Shown here: positions 46,101 to 56,830 of the stretch, piece after piece | Layout of the letters: each line of letters starts with the position of its first letter | Position numbering within the stretch: position 1 is the stretch's first letter | NCBI GenBank assembly: GCA_965153455.1 | Contig: OZ234501.1 | Span: 10,788,001-10,852,000 of the forward strand | Reading direction: 5' to 3' | DNA: 64,000 bases | Source: Sphagnum compactum | Taxonomy: Eukaryota; Bryophyta; Sphagnopsida; Sphagnales | The notes under the pieces: generated by a model | Seen by the model: the letters and a program-made list of their open reading frames with translations, nothing else | Told to the model about the DNA's origin: nothing | Databases searched by the model: none | Made by a program: the position numbers and the translations under genes

Positions 46101-47000
46101 TTATTCCTCCGAGGAGGATGAACTAGAAGGAATGCCCATACTAGTGCGATACTTTGTTGCAGCTTCTACAGCTTTTGCTGCATGGTGATGAGTAAATAAT
46201 TGACGATGCTCAAGTGCAAGTCAAATTGCATTTACAACAAAAGCCTCTTTTGTTGTGCCCCGAAGCCTAACACAAAAAAACCAAAAAATAAATTACATTC
46301 CAACGTTAAGATGCAAACAATGTTTTAAAAAATATATATAAGTATGGAAATATACCGCCCATGAATGATTTCAGAATCGTGATACTTGGATATTGCATCC
46401 ATTTCTTTGACTTGGTTGTGTTTATTGAACTCCAATGTCCAATTTCGAGCACACCATGCAACTTTCAAAGCTTTGCATAAACAACTATGCTTGCTCGAAT
46501 TGTTTCAACAAGGTTCTCGTCCTTTTCAAGGCGTGCCCATGCACTTTGTGGGATAAACCCCACCCCCTATGCCGAAATCCCAATGATGCCCAACAAGATC
46601 TCGGAGGCTAGACGTATCAACAAAGGTCGTTTAACCTATTCCATTTGTTGCGCTTGGGCTTGGAGTTCATCCCATTTTAATTCTACTTTCTTTTTCACTC
46701 TATCGAGAGCCTTCTTTTCATTCCACTTTTGCCATGCATGTGGGTTGTTCAAAATTCGAGCGCTCATAGCATGGTGATTTTGTTGCCTTGGTCCTCCAAC
46801 ACAAGTAGAAGGACGGCTAGATTTACCTACCTCCATGCAAAACCTGTGTTAATTGTCCAAATGTTGACGAAGTAGCCATTTAGTCGCATAAGCGTCGGTG
46901 CATCCATTGATTTTACACTTCCACCTTGACCCTTCGTGCACCCAATCTACATCTTCCATTGCATGATTTGGTGGTACTTCTACTCGATCGAGCCATTAGC
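46101..47000 (-). pseudogene. C2H2-finger protein, transposon-associated, decayed
   Basis: Minus-strand reading from ~47000 down. It begins VDWVHEGSRWKCKINGC, where CKINGC...TKWLLRQHLDN-stop-H is a single C2H2 finger interrupted by TAA (46849-46851). Then comes the basic segment MEVGKSSRPSTCVGGPR, a coiled Lys/Glu/Gln region (DRVKKKVELKWDELQAQAQ), RLASEILLGIIGI, and finally a short last exon ending SSSSSSEE-stop at 46101. An intron near 46267-46355 has a GT donor. More stops lie in the middle (two in 46560-46640, one in the last exon), and a register change near 46480. The protein resembles finger proteins that I recall near MULE copies in non-flowering plants, but I cannot confirm that here. 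Convergent with the MULE. Confidence 0.55.
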
Positions 47001-49588
47001 TTGCAATATTTGAATTTTGCCAAAATTCACCAAAATACCACATGTTAAAAGGTTAAGCAAATGGTCAAAAGGAATAAGGTTGACATTTTGGACAAATTCA
47101 CCATGTTTGACCTACTTTTTCCATGAACATAACCCATATTATTCTACATCAAAATTGAATCATTTCTAACATTCTTTCAACATTATAACATGCCCATTTA
47201 AATAACATATTTTTATCATTGATGTGCATTACTTAACAAATAATCATTTTGCCAAACATGTCATTATATGATTAGTCTTATTCAACTACATGACCATATT
47301 AATTATAATATTGATATGTTTATGCAATAGAATACAAATATAAACATATTTTCATATTCAAGATTTAAGAAACACCCAAAGTTAACTTCAACATGTCACT
47401 TTCCAAAAAATTGGAACAACATGGTTTCAATTATATGTACCAAAAAAAAATTAAATTAATTCATCCTTTTTTTGTCCCTTTTACAAGTTTTTTTTTTTTT
47501 TTTTTGGTTTTCATTTATCCACCAACGTTCAAATTGAGTTTTCTTGGGGGGTCAAAAGTATATCTCAATTTCACCCTTTTCTTTTCCTACAAATGATCCT
47601 TTGTGTATCTTTGGTATTCAATTCCAATAATTTTCTCATTACCCCATTTTCTCACATTAGATTGCCTTTCAATACAAAATTAGAAACATCAACCACATAA
47701 TCCAAGAAATGCATTTCATTTCATTTTATTTTTTCTTACTAATTCTTTCAATTTTGCACAATGTAGCACACATGATGATCATCCATAAGAAGATTTAGAC
47801 AAATTCATTTGCTAAAACAAAAGAAAAGTAAATTCACTTCAACATTTTAGCATCCTTTTGCATTGTTTACTTCCTATTGGACCTTCATTTAGAATTTGGT
47901 GATTTTTCAAAAATAATTTCTGAATCTAGAAACTAAATATCCCAAAAAAAATTCTTTTGCATTTTTGAAATTAAATTCACCAAAAGAAACATTGAATCTG
48001 GGTCGTTGGATTTATGTTAGATAGATCATACATAGATCCACATACCATTTGGAGGAGGCCTTTCAAGGTTTCAAATGTTCATATAATTATGCATAAATTA
48101 ATATTAAAAATATATAGTAGTTGATTTCCATCCATATATGTTAACCATTCATGCATTCAAGAATAAGTGTTTCCATTTATAAAAAAAAAACAACACACAT
48201 GGATCAAAATTTAATTTTTTCATGCATCCATTACAAACTCATAAATTAATTGGAGTCCATTGCGTCTAATGTGTTTGTTCATGATGTAAAAGCTTCCTAG
48301 TAATGAATTCAAGTTAGTATCCTAGACATGTTTGATGGCACATGTTCAATATTAGAAGGTTCATGAATCAAATGCGCTTAAATTGTGTAATTGCCTTATT
48401 ATTACATTGATTAGTTGTTTTTATCAAACATGATTATGGCTTGAGTCAAATCATCAATAGAATATGAGTCACTATTATCAAATAATTTGATGTCAATTTT
48501 GGATATTTAGACATAAATCACATCAGTAATCACATTTTTATTATATTAGTAAAAATCGCACTTAGAAACTATGTATTTGTCATTGTCAAAAATGATTTAT
48601 GACATGATTTGGGACTAAGCCACATTCATGAACAAATTCTATTTTCCATTATGTGGTGATACGATTGACATGAGCTATGTGGAACCCAACATCATAGATT
48701 CATATTCTAGGAAAAGGCCACATTCATGAATCAACTCCAACTTTTGTGATTATCTAAATGACCTTAATATATTTCCAATATGATGCCCACAAAGCTTGAA
48801 TAAAATAATCTTACAAGTTGTTTGATGTGATAATTGATGTTCAAAACAACATTAAGAAAATTGGTTGAAGCCAACACTATTGCAATTTTGCATTTGTAAC
48901 ATTATCATGTACATTGATTGTTACACCAAGAGATGATCCCATGCAAATTGCAAGAACATGATTTAAGCTCAAATGGATCATGAATACTAACATCAACAAA
49001 TACATACCTATTTGTACTATGTGAAAACATGCCATGTTATTAATGAATGCCTAAAGACATGTGATCAATATTTGCCACGTGCTACATTAATCACCACTCT
49101 CTATCACAAAAATTTAAAGAACAAGAATGTCAAGTTTAAATATTCATAGTTGGAACTCAATAGTTGGGTAGTAGTTGTTGTCAATTGCAAATGCACAACA
49201 ACAATACTTACATGACAACCAAACATCACCCATTTTTGTAAGGGATTAGGCGAGGTGGAAATTGATGGGGAAGATGCAAATTTGCAGTGCCAAATTGTAA
49301 TGAATGATCCATTAGGAGGATGACAAAGTCTTTGCTTCAATCCACTAGCTTACAAAACAAGGATTTGATGGGCTGATTGAACAACCACAGGACCTGTCAG
49401 TTGACCAAACAGTCCGTGTACAAACTTCAAACATGCTTTGAGGTTCAAAGCTCTGGCAATAGAAACAAAAAGGCTTCCACAAAATCCACTAGTCTACTGC
49501 ACACTTATCTTTACTAGGCACCAACATTTGTTCTAGTTTGCTGTCATTACATTTCAGCATTGCCTCTGCACAAATCCCCTTTGGGTAT

Positions 49589-49712
49589 TTGGATTTCTTT
49601 ATAAGTTCATGATCAGCTAGTCGAACCTTTGCTGGGGAAGGTATTGGATTTGGATTTCTTTATAAGTTCATGATCAGCTAGTCGAACCTTTGCTGGGGAA
49701 GGCTCTTTCTAC
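49589..49712 (+). repeat. 61-bp tandem duplication
   Basis: GGATTTCTTTATAAGTTCAT and the following GATCAGCTAGTCGAACCTTT and GCTGGGGAAGG occur twice, starting at 49591 and 49652, with no differences seen. A recent slippage or unequal-exchange duplication. Confidence 0.9.
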
Positions 49713-50818
49713 AACTGCAATCATAACATAATTATAGTGTGTACATTCCTTCACCATCTGGCATTCATCCCTTTTTATAAGTACATGATCATAGCAAGGT
49801 ACTGGGCACTGGTCGAATTGTGTCAACTCATATTTCTGCAGTGGGACTAAATGAATAGGAAATTTCATATATTATTGCAATTATAGATTCAATCAGCTCC
49901 TATAACTCTAACCAACTCAATGGGAGATTTTATATATTGTATTGACAGATTCAATGAGCTCTTATTGACCAACCCCTTACTAAAACTTTACTCTTCAATA
50001 AGATTGCAGGAATAGGTGATTTTGATTGCATATTTCCTCAGAAACTAGTACTCTTCCTTTTTTCTTTTGGGAAAACCCACATTTAGAATTCTTCATATGA
50101 TTACATTAGAGGCTTCTTCTCTTCAGATTTCATTTGTGGTCTGGTGTTTTGATCAGCCTTTTTTTATTTGTGGTGCAAAATTTTGCACTGTTATGAAATT
50201 TTAGAGACTTTACATCTCAAATTCAATGAATTTTTGAAGAAAAAATTGTTCAAAATTGAAAAACAATTCCAAAAATCCTTTAAAAATCGCCGGACTTCTA
50301 TGTGTGGTTCAAGTAGGTAATAAAAAACCCTATAAGGATGTTTACTTTGTGCCCTTTCATGTTGTTTAATAGTCAGCTTCAGCTAAATCGACCTTTGGAC
50401 GATTGCCACATCACAAAATTGAAAAAATAAACATGGGTTTTCCCCCCCCTGGTGGTGAGATTTTGTTCTTTAGGGTTTGTTGCTGTGATTAAAATTTAGG
50501 TTCACTGATTAACATGCCTTCCTTGTTGGTTTCTATACTGTTAAGATTCATCTTCATCCTTTTGTCTCCTAAAGGAAAATGACAAATTGTTTTTGTCTTT
50601 GTAATTTGGAAAACTCAGTAGATACGTATGAAAGGTGTTGTGTTTTGTTGTGGTTATGTTTTGGCAATGATTTGAATTTGACAGCCATCTACTTAACCTT
50701 ACCCACCACCACCTTGGAGTGCATTGATGCCTAAAGATTGTTTTCCTGGCCACCAAGCAGGTGCATGTGTTCTTGGCACCATCAACATTGAGCCTTGGTA
50801 ATATTTACGAAGCTGAAG

Positions 50819-50844
50819 TATATGTATGTATGTATGTATGTATA
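50819..50844. repeat. (TATG)n microsatellite
   Basis: About six perfect units of TATG. Other short tandem runs in the window are (TA)n at 28106-28131, (CA)n at 31902-31924, G12 at 38772-38783 and (CT)n at 54622-54639, the last directly after the ET exon 1 donor. Confidence 0.9.
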
Positions 50845-53800
50845 TTCAAACGTGAAGTTCATTTCCCATGCATTACAAATTAGTATCAGATGCTTTGCCC
50901 TTTGATGCTCTTGATAGTCTTACCTCTCCTAGAAGCTTCCAATTGATCATCCAATGAGAGCATGGTTGTCCATTCCAAATTCCTTATGCTAGTAGCTAGG
51001 CTTTTTGATTGAGAGCACAAAGGACTGTAAGGCTAATGAAGAATAATAAGAATTCCTGCTGGATAACTCTTGCAGGATGTCACATATAAAAGTACTTGAG
51101 CTGGTCTTCAACAGTAGCCAGCAAATCTGTTACCTTATTTTATACAAAGCCCAGTTCTCTGATTGAAAATGGTGTCTTTTTTTCAGGAAACAAGTGGACA
51201 AATCCATTGAAAAAAGGCTTTAAAAATGGAATTTAATAAATTATTAACCAATGAATTCAATGACTTCACTGATTGTCAAATCTTTAGGATTACAACAAAT
51301 TATGCAATTATGAATAACTATTCAAAAATTTAGAAATATTTATAGTCAAGGACTAAGTATAGAGCTCCCATTTTCCAACCATAGTGATTAATCAACAGCC
51401 ACCAAGACATTGATGAGGAATGGATGGTGGCTGGAGAGAAAGGAAGAAAGAAAGAAAGAAAAAAAAAGAACTTTTTCATTGAGCTCCAGTTCCTTAATAG
51501 CTTCTTCATCACTAAGAATAATAAATAAATTAGGGTTTGAAGATCGAATAATAATTTGTGTTTTGGGTTGAAGCTCTGAGTGGACTGTCTTCCACTGGAA
51601 ACCAACCCCATATTTGTAGAGAGATTTGACAAAATTAGAGCTCTGGTTTTGGTGGCTATCCAACGTCCATGTCTTTGGTGTCTTTGTGGAGGTTTGTTCT
51701 TCAATCATCTTTTTTTTGCTGGTTTGTTTGTTGTTTTTGGCGTTTCCTGTACCAGATTAGTGGCTGCATCTCTGCTAGTCATCAACCAAGTGAAACTTGA
51801 GCAAGAGACAGAAATTAGAATTAAATGTCAGAGAAGCTACTGCTGCAAGTTGCACGTTGCTACTAGCTCCCCCACCCAAATCTCAACAACAACAGAAGCT
51901 TTAATTTTAGACTGTAGTAATAGACACTGTTGTAAAGGTGCTTACATAAAAGCAGAGGAAGAAGTAGATCGGCTAGCCCATTAAAGCTGACACAACAGTT
52001 GATGATTCAAAGAGAAAGTCTACAAAGAAAAGAGAAGTATAGCTAGCTCTTGCCGCCGCCTAATCTGATTAGAGAAAGCCTATAAAATTAGCATAATTAA
52101 AGTGGGCTTTTTAACAACCCAATCATGCTGATGTTTGAATACCCAACATCACATTTACCCATAGTTGTTAATGCAGTCAGGTACCAAGGTCAGTTCAAGA
52201 CTACTCATGCAAACAAAAAGATTCCCTCAGTCTTCTGCCCTTTGCCTTTTTTTTTTCTTCTTCACCTTGTCATGTTTTGCACTCATAATAAACCCTAACC
52301 CTCCTAAACCCTAAACCTATGGCACCTCCATGTTATTGGTACCTGTAACATGCCAAGTAGCAAGTAGAATGTTAAACATCCCTCATTGAACTTTGCGAGA
52401 TTGTCAGAAAAAGCTATGTGGTGGTCGCCAGGCATTTCTCTACAACGTGAAATGCCCTCGCTGCTTCTGCCCAAAGGGTTTGATTAAAATTTTGAAAAGT
52501 TAAAAGTAAATACAAAATTTGATGCAATTCTTTTCAACAAACAAAACAAAACTAGCGACAATAATTAGATTCTACTTATCTATGGTGGTTGGTGGGTTTG
52601 AATCTTATGACAAATTGTTGTTCTACTACTCAAAACATCATAACATGAATCATGCAATTCAAAAAATGAACCATGTATGGAACAAAAACAGCAAGTTCAC
52701 AAAGGACTCGATGAGAGGAGCATAACATAGTAATGTGTGCCAAGCGTTTTCTTGTAACATGGATGTCCAAAACATGTCTAGAAATGCCAAGGTCAAAAAC
52801 AATGGAGCAAAAAGGGCAGATTGGAGGAAAACAATTGCAGCAGTCAGTAAACCCTAAACCTAATGTGTTAGGGCGTTTGATTCAAACTTTGTACTAACTT
52901 AGATTAGTGTTTTTGTTCCAACTTGTGTAGGTACTAGGGTTAGGGCGTTTGATTCAAACTTGTGTTTCAATGAAACTTTGTGAATTTTACATGATGTTTT
53001 TGTTCCAACTTGTGTAGGTACTAGGGTTTGGAAGCAAGATTAGTGTTTTAATGTTTGGGCAGTGTACATCTAACAGCTAAAGCTACAGAAAGAGAAACAG
53101 AGACCAGTTGTTAGCTGACACAGTTGCATATAATTCCAATGGTGCTTTTATATTCCCCAATTTGTCTTGTTTTGTATTTGTTTTGTTTGCTTGCAGAGAA
53201 TGTGAAGTGGATGGGTACAAAGGGAGAGCTGTGATTTGTGAAGAATATTGTACAAAGTGACAAATGTAGTCCTCAAATCCTCCTCAAATCCTCTTTCTCT
53301 TGAATTATCTTTCCTTCAAAACAAAAGCCCACCCTTCATTCACATGTGATGATCACTGCAAGTTTTCCATGTGTTTTGGTCTCACGTCCATTAGCCAGCA
53401 ACAGAAACTTCGAGTGAGGTTTTGTTTGTTTGTTCTTTTGTTTTTTTCTTTCTGTGTTTCTTCTTGTGGTAGTTCAAATGTCAGGGAGTTTTTTTTTGCA
53501 GTCTTCTTTCGACACTTGCTGGATTTGCAAGCTTCAGAGTCTTTGGACATTAGGATTTTGCTTGACAGACTCGACTGCTGTTACTGCTGGTTGGTGTAAA
53601 CATTAGAGGTGTGAGCAGCAGCTGGTGGTGGTGTGGATTATGTCCTCGAAAGGAGTTGCTGAATCCACCTTCGGAGACTCATGCAGGATCGTCGGTCTTG
53701 TTGGCTTTGGTTTGGAGCTGATCTGTGCAGCAGAGCTCAGTTTTGTAATGCACACAAGGATAGGCAAATAGGCGGTGAATGATTTCTTCATCGATTCAGC

Positions 53801-54450
53801 GACACAGTTGCATCTTCTAGTCAGTTCAAATGGAGCACTACTACAGCTTGAAGATGATAAACATGCACACAGGACTAGAGTTTGTGTTTCTCGCTTGAGA
53901 ATTTGGGGATTCAGTCCGTGTCTTGCGAGTATTGGGTTGCAAATTATTGGATAGGTTGTGTATGTGTGTGTTTTTTTTGGGGGTGGTTCTGAGATTAGTG
54001 TCTCATGCTAGAACGACCTCGTGGTATTTATGTGTCCTAGCTAGTCCGCAATCAGCATGAAGCAGATTCCGATACGTGCTTCAGTGTGCTGCAACATCGT
54101 GCTGTAGATCCGCAGCTTAGATTCCAAATCAACGATTGCTCTTCTTGTCTAGCACGGTTCAAAGCATGAGATTGCAGGGGGAGATGAGTCGATAAAATCC
54201 TGAAGTATAATACACGCAGCTGCAGCAGTGAATGTTCAGAGTCGAATGCTCCGACGTAAGCTCTTTCACCAGAACATGCAGGTGAAGAAATTGTGGGGAG
54301 AAGCTGGGGATCATGGGAGCTATATCGAAATCTGCTGCAGCAGCGCGGTTCAGTCACTAGTTAGAAGTTGGGGAGTTCTGTGACGGGATAGATACGCCGT
54401 GATCAATCAACAGTTGCTCTTAGAGGTGAGCATTTAGAAGCTAGTAGTCG

Positions 54451-56830
54451 ATGGGGTTGGTTTCCATGAGCTTCAACCCAAGTGACGATGCTGTGGGAGA
54501 GAAGGCGATATCGAATCCCGCGGGTTGTTCCGGTCACGATTTAGCGCCGCGATGGAAGAGAGAGGATTATGTGCACGTCAAGCACGACAAGCTCTTCTCC
54601 GACTGGAAGGTACATTGAGAAGCTCTCTCTCTCTCTCTCGCTAGTGTCGTCTGATCCGTCACAATAAGTTCTCGTACAACTCCCCTGTCGACGTGAGCAA
54701 TCCTCATAAATTCCAAACCCAGTCGTAGTTGGAGATCATGTTGTTGCTATTTTGAACATCAGCGCAATTTGCGCGTCCTTTCTATTCTTGGCCCAGCAAT
54801 AATGTTGCCGCGTGATGTGTGCGCTAGCGGCATTATCCGCCAGCGAGGAATTCTACTCCTTAGCCGGAGAGAGAGAGAGTGGGGATCGACCTGTTTCAGG
54901 CTTCCTCAGGGAGAGTTTTACAACTGGGCTTTCCCACCCTACTGACGCAAGCAAATGGGTACTGCTGCAGGTCCTGGTGGGTCCGTCAGATTGGAGAGAC
55001 CATGCAGCAGGGAAGGAAGGAGTGCAAAGGTACCGAGTGCAAAACCTTCCTGGCAGCCACTGTGGCCCCGGAGTATACGAGCTTGGAGTGACAGGACCAG
55101 CATGGCTGCCAGTGCAACAGGATCAAGCAGGCTTGGGCAGCAACAAGCTCAGGTCCAAGGAAGTTGTGGCAGTGTTTGTTGGCCAGTCTGATAACGTCCG
55201 GCAACGCCTGCAGCGTTATGGCCAAGCTGGTGGCCATCTCGAAGGCGCCAAGTAAGTATCCTTTTCTCTCAGGCTTGCCTGATCAGCAAACATTTATTAA
55301 AGTTTGGAAGTCGAGGACTGAGTCCCTTATTTGTCTATTGAATCTGGTGTTTGATGCACAGATCAACCAGGTTGTTTGTGGCTAACAAGAATGATGCAAC
55401 CGTAACTAGCAGCAGCTGGAAGAATGAGCTACAAAATGGCGTTTCTGATCAGGAACCGGTTGCAAGGAGAAGCAGTAGATCTGGTGGAGAGCCCATGTCG
55501 CCTGAGCATTCTTCTGGAAGCAGATCCCCACGAGGCCCTCGCCTGTTTACTGAAGTGTTTGCCCTTGGATGTTCTGTGGCTTTTCGCTGGGCAGCAGTAA
55601 GTGCTGCATGAGCATCATTTGTTCTCATGTATTAAAGTTGGGTTAGGGTTTCCAATACTCAAAACTACAACAACAGATCTGAGTTTGCATTGTTGTCTTT
55701 GTGAGCACATACATGATGTCACATGTGGTCTTGAAGAAGAACGTGGAGAGCTCTTGTTCTTTCATATTGATGGCTTATGATGTCTTATTTGTGTGCAGAC
55801 GGATAGCAAAGCAGTAGCAGAGAAAGTGGAAGAAGAGTTGCTAGAGGCTTTTGACTATGCATGGAATAAGGCGGCAGATGGTACTCACAGATCCCGAGAT
55901 GTCTTAGCCAAAATTCTTATCGGAGTGTCATCCTCTTCAGAGACATCATCATGCATGGGTGATTCTTCCTTGCAGAAGAAGTGGCTCTGCTTTGGAGTTA
56001 AGAGAGTTGGCATTCAGGTTGCTGTTCGGAAGCCGTCAAGAACAGTTCATGATGATGCACTATCTGCAACAGCTAATTACAGCAGAAGAAAGACAAGAGG
56101 TGATGGTTCCATGCTTTGGACTAGAGCACACCCTAATGCTCTTACTGTTGGGCTGGGTACTAAAGCTGCCAAAGTTTCAGAGTTCACAAAGCTGGAGATT
56201 CCTGCAGTGGTCAGATGTGGTTTTGTCCTTGACAATGGTGTACCATGCAGTGCAATTCCCAGCAAAGGACGAAAGCGGTGCACCATGCACAAAGATACAA
56301 AAACTACTAGAAATCACAGAAGATCACAAGCCCAGGTAGCTAGCACAAGTCCAAGCCATTCATGTCATCCTAACTTGTCAAGCTCCAGATCTTCAACTAC
56401 TGATTTCAGAGGCCATGCTGCACACAGCAGCAGCTCTTCAAGGGCAGCAACAGCAGCTAGAAGTAGCTCTTCCAAGTCTCATGGGGCTCTAGCTTGCTGT
56501 TTACCATTTCTTGGGCATGACAACAAATCCAGCCAGAACTCAGCAGCTGCTGCATCAGCAGCTGGACAACAACCTCCAGAGGTGAAGCGGCGAGGCAGCC
56601 TCTCATTCAACACATGGCTCCGAACATCTGAGCTGAAAAGGTCTCAGATGAGTGGTGCTGAATGGACCATGACTGAGCATGCTAACCAGTTGAAGCTGGC
56701 GAGTTCCAGGACTAGATCATCTCAAACATCAGTATCAGGAGGGAAGAGGAGCAGCTCTAAATGCTCATCATACACTAGCAGCTTACCCACTTGCAAAGAA
56801 TCTGAAACAACACGAGCCAAGTGGAGTTAG
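54451..56830 (+). CDS. ET: Effector of Transcription (ET) family protein
   Basis: Four exons: 54451-54609, 54971-55251, 55362-55596 and 55799-56830, all GT-AG, with matching phases and 568 codons. Exon 1 ends WKREDYVHVKHDKLFSDWK. Exon 2 has VLVGPSDWRDHAAGKEG, YRVQNLPGS and the GIY-YIG-like pieces GPGVYELGV and VAVFVGQSDNVRQRLQRYG. Exons 3-4 have FRWA and FDYAWNKAADG. A zinc-binding ET motif lies near residues 365-389: C-X9-C-X10-C-X2-H. The rest is Ser-rich and disordered-looking with few domains, plus SLSFNTWLRTSEL near the end. ET proteins are plant-specific regulators (Arabidopsis ET2 affects gibberellin responses and cell differentiation) and carry a GIY-YIG-type nuclease-like fold. Arabidopsis and Vicia members have several Cys motifs; only one is seen here. 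The start is the first ATG of an open exon with a good splice donor. Confidence 0.9.

Larger units (their letters stand above)
47001..54450. other. Spacer and upstream region of the ET gene
   Basis: 47.0-49.3 kb is AT-rich spacer. A 61-base tandem duplication lies at 49589-49712. A (TATG)n run lies at 50819-50844. 52290-52320 and 52848-52860 hold telobox-like AAACCCTAA motifs, and 52910-53030 holds a 34-base direct repeat. From 53500 on GC rises and the sequence probably carries the promoter and 5' leader of the ET gene. No convincing coding frame on either strand. Confidence 0.5.

Noticed and set aside
51580-51984. 134-codon plus-strand frame upstream of ET
   Set aside because: No family match, and the composition and overlapping antisense frames look like noncoding sequence.
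52290-52320. Interstitial telomere array
   Set aside because: Only two or three telomere-like units, so single motifs and not an array.
54052-54357. 101-codon minus-strand frame just upstream of the ET start
   Set aside because: Lies in the GC-rich leader of ET; no homology recognised and best explained as a chance frame.
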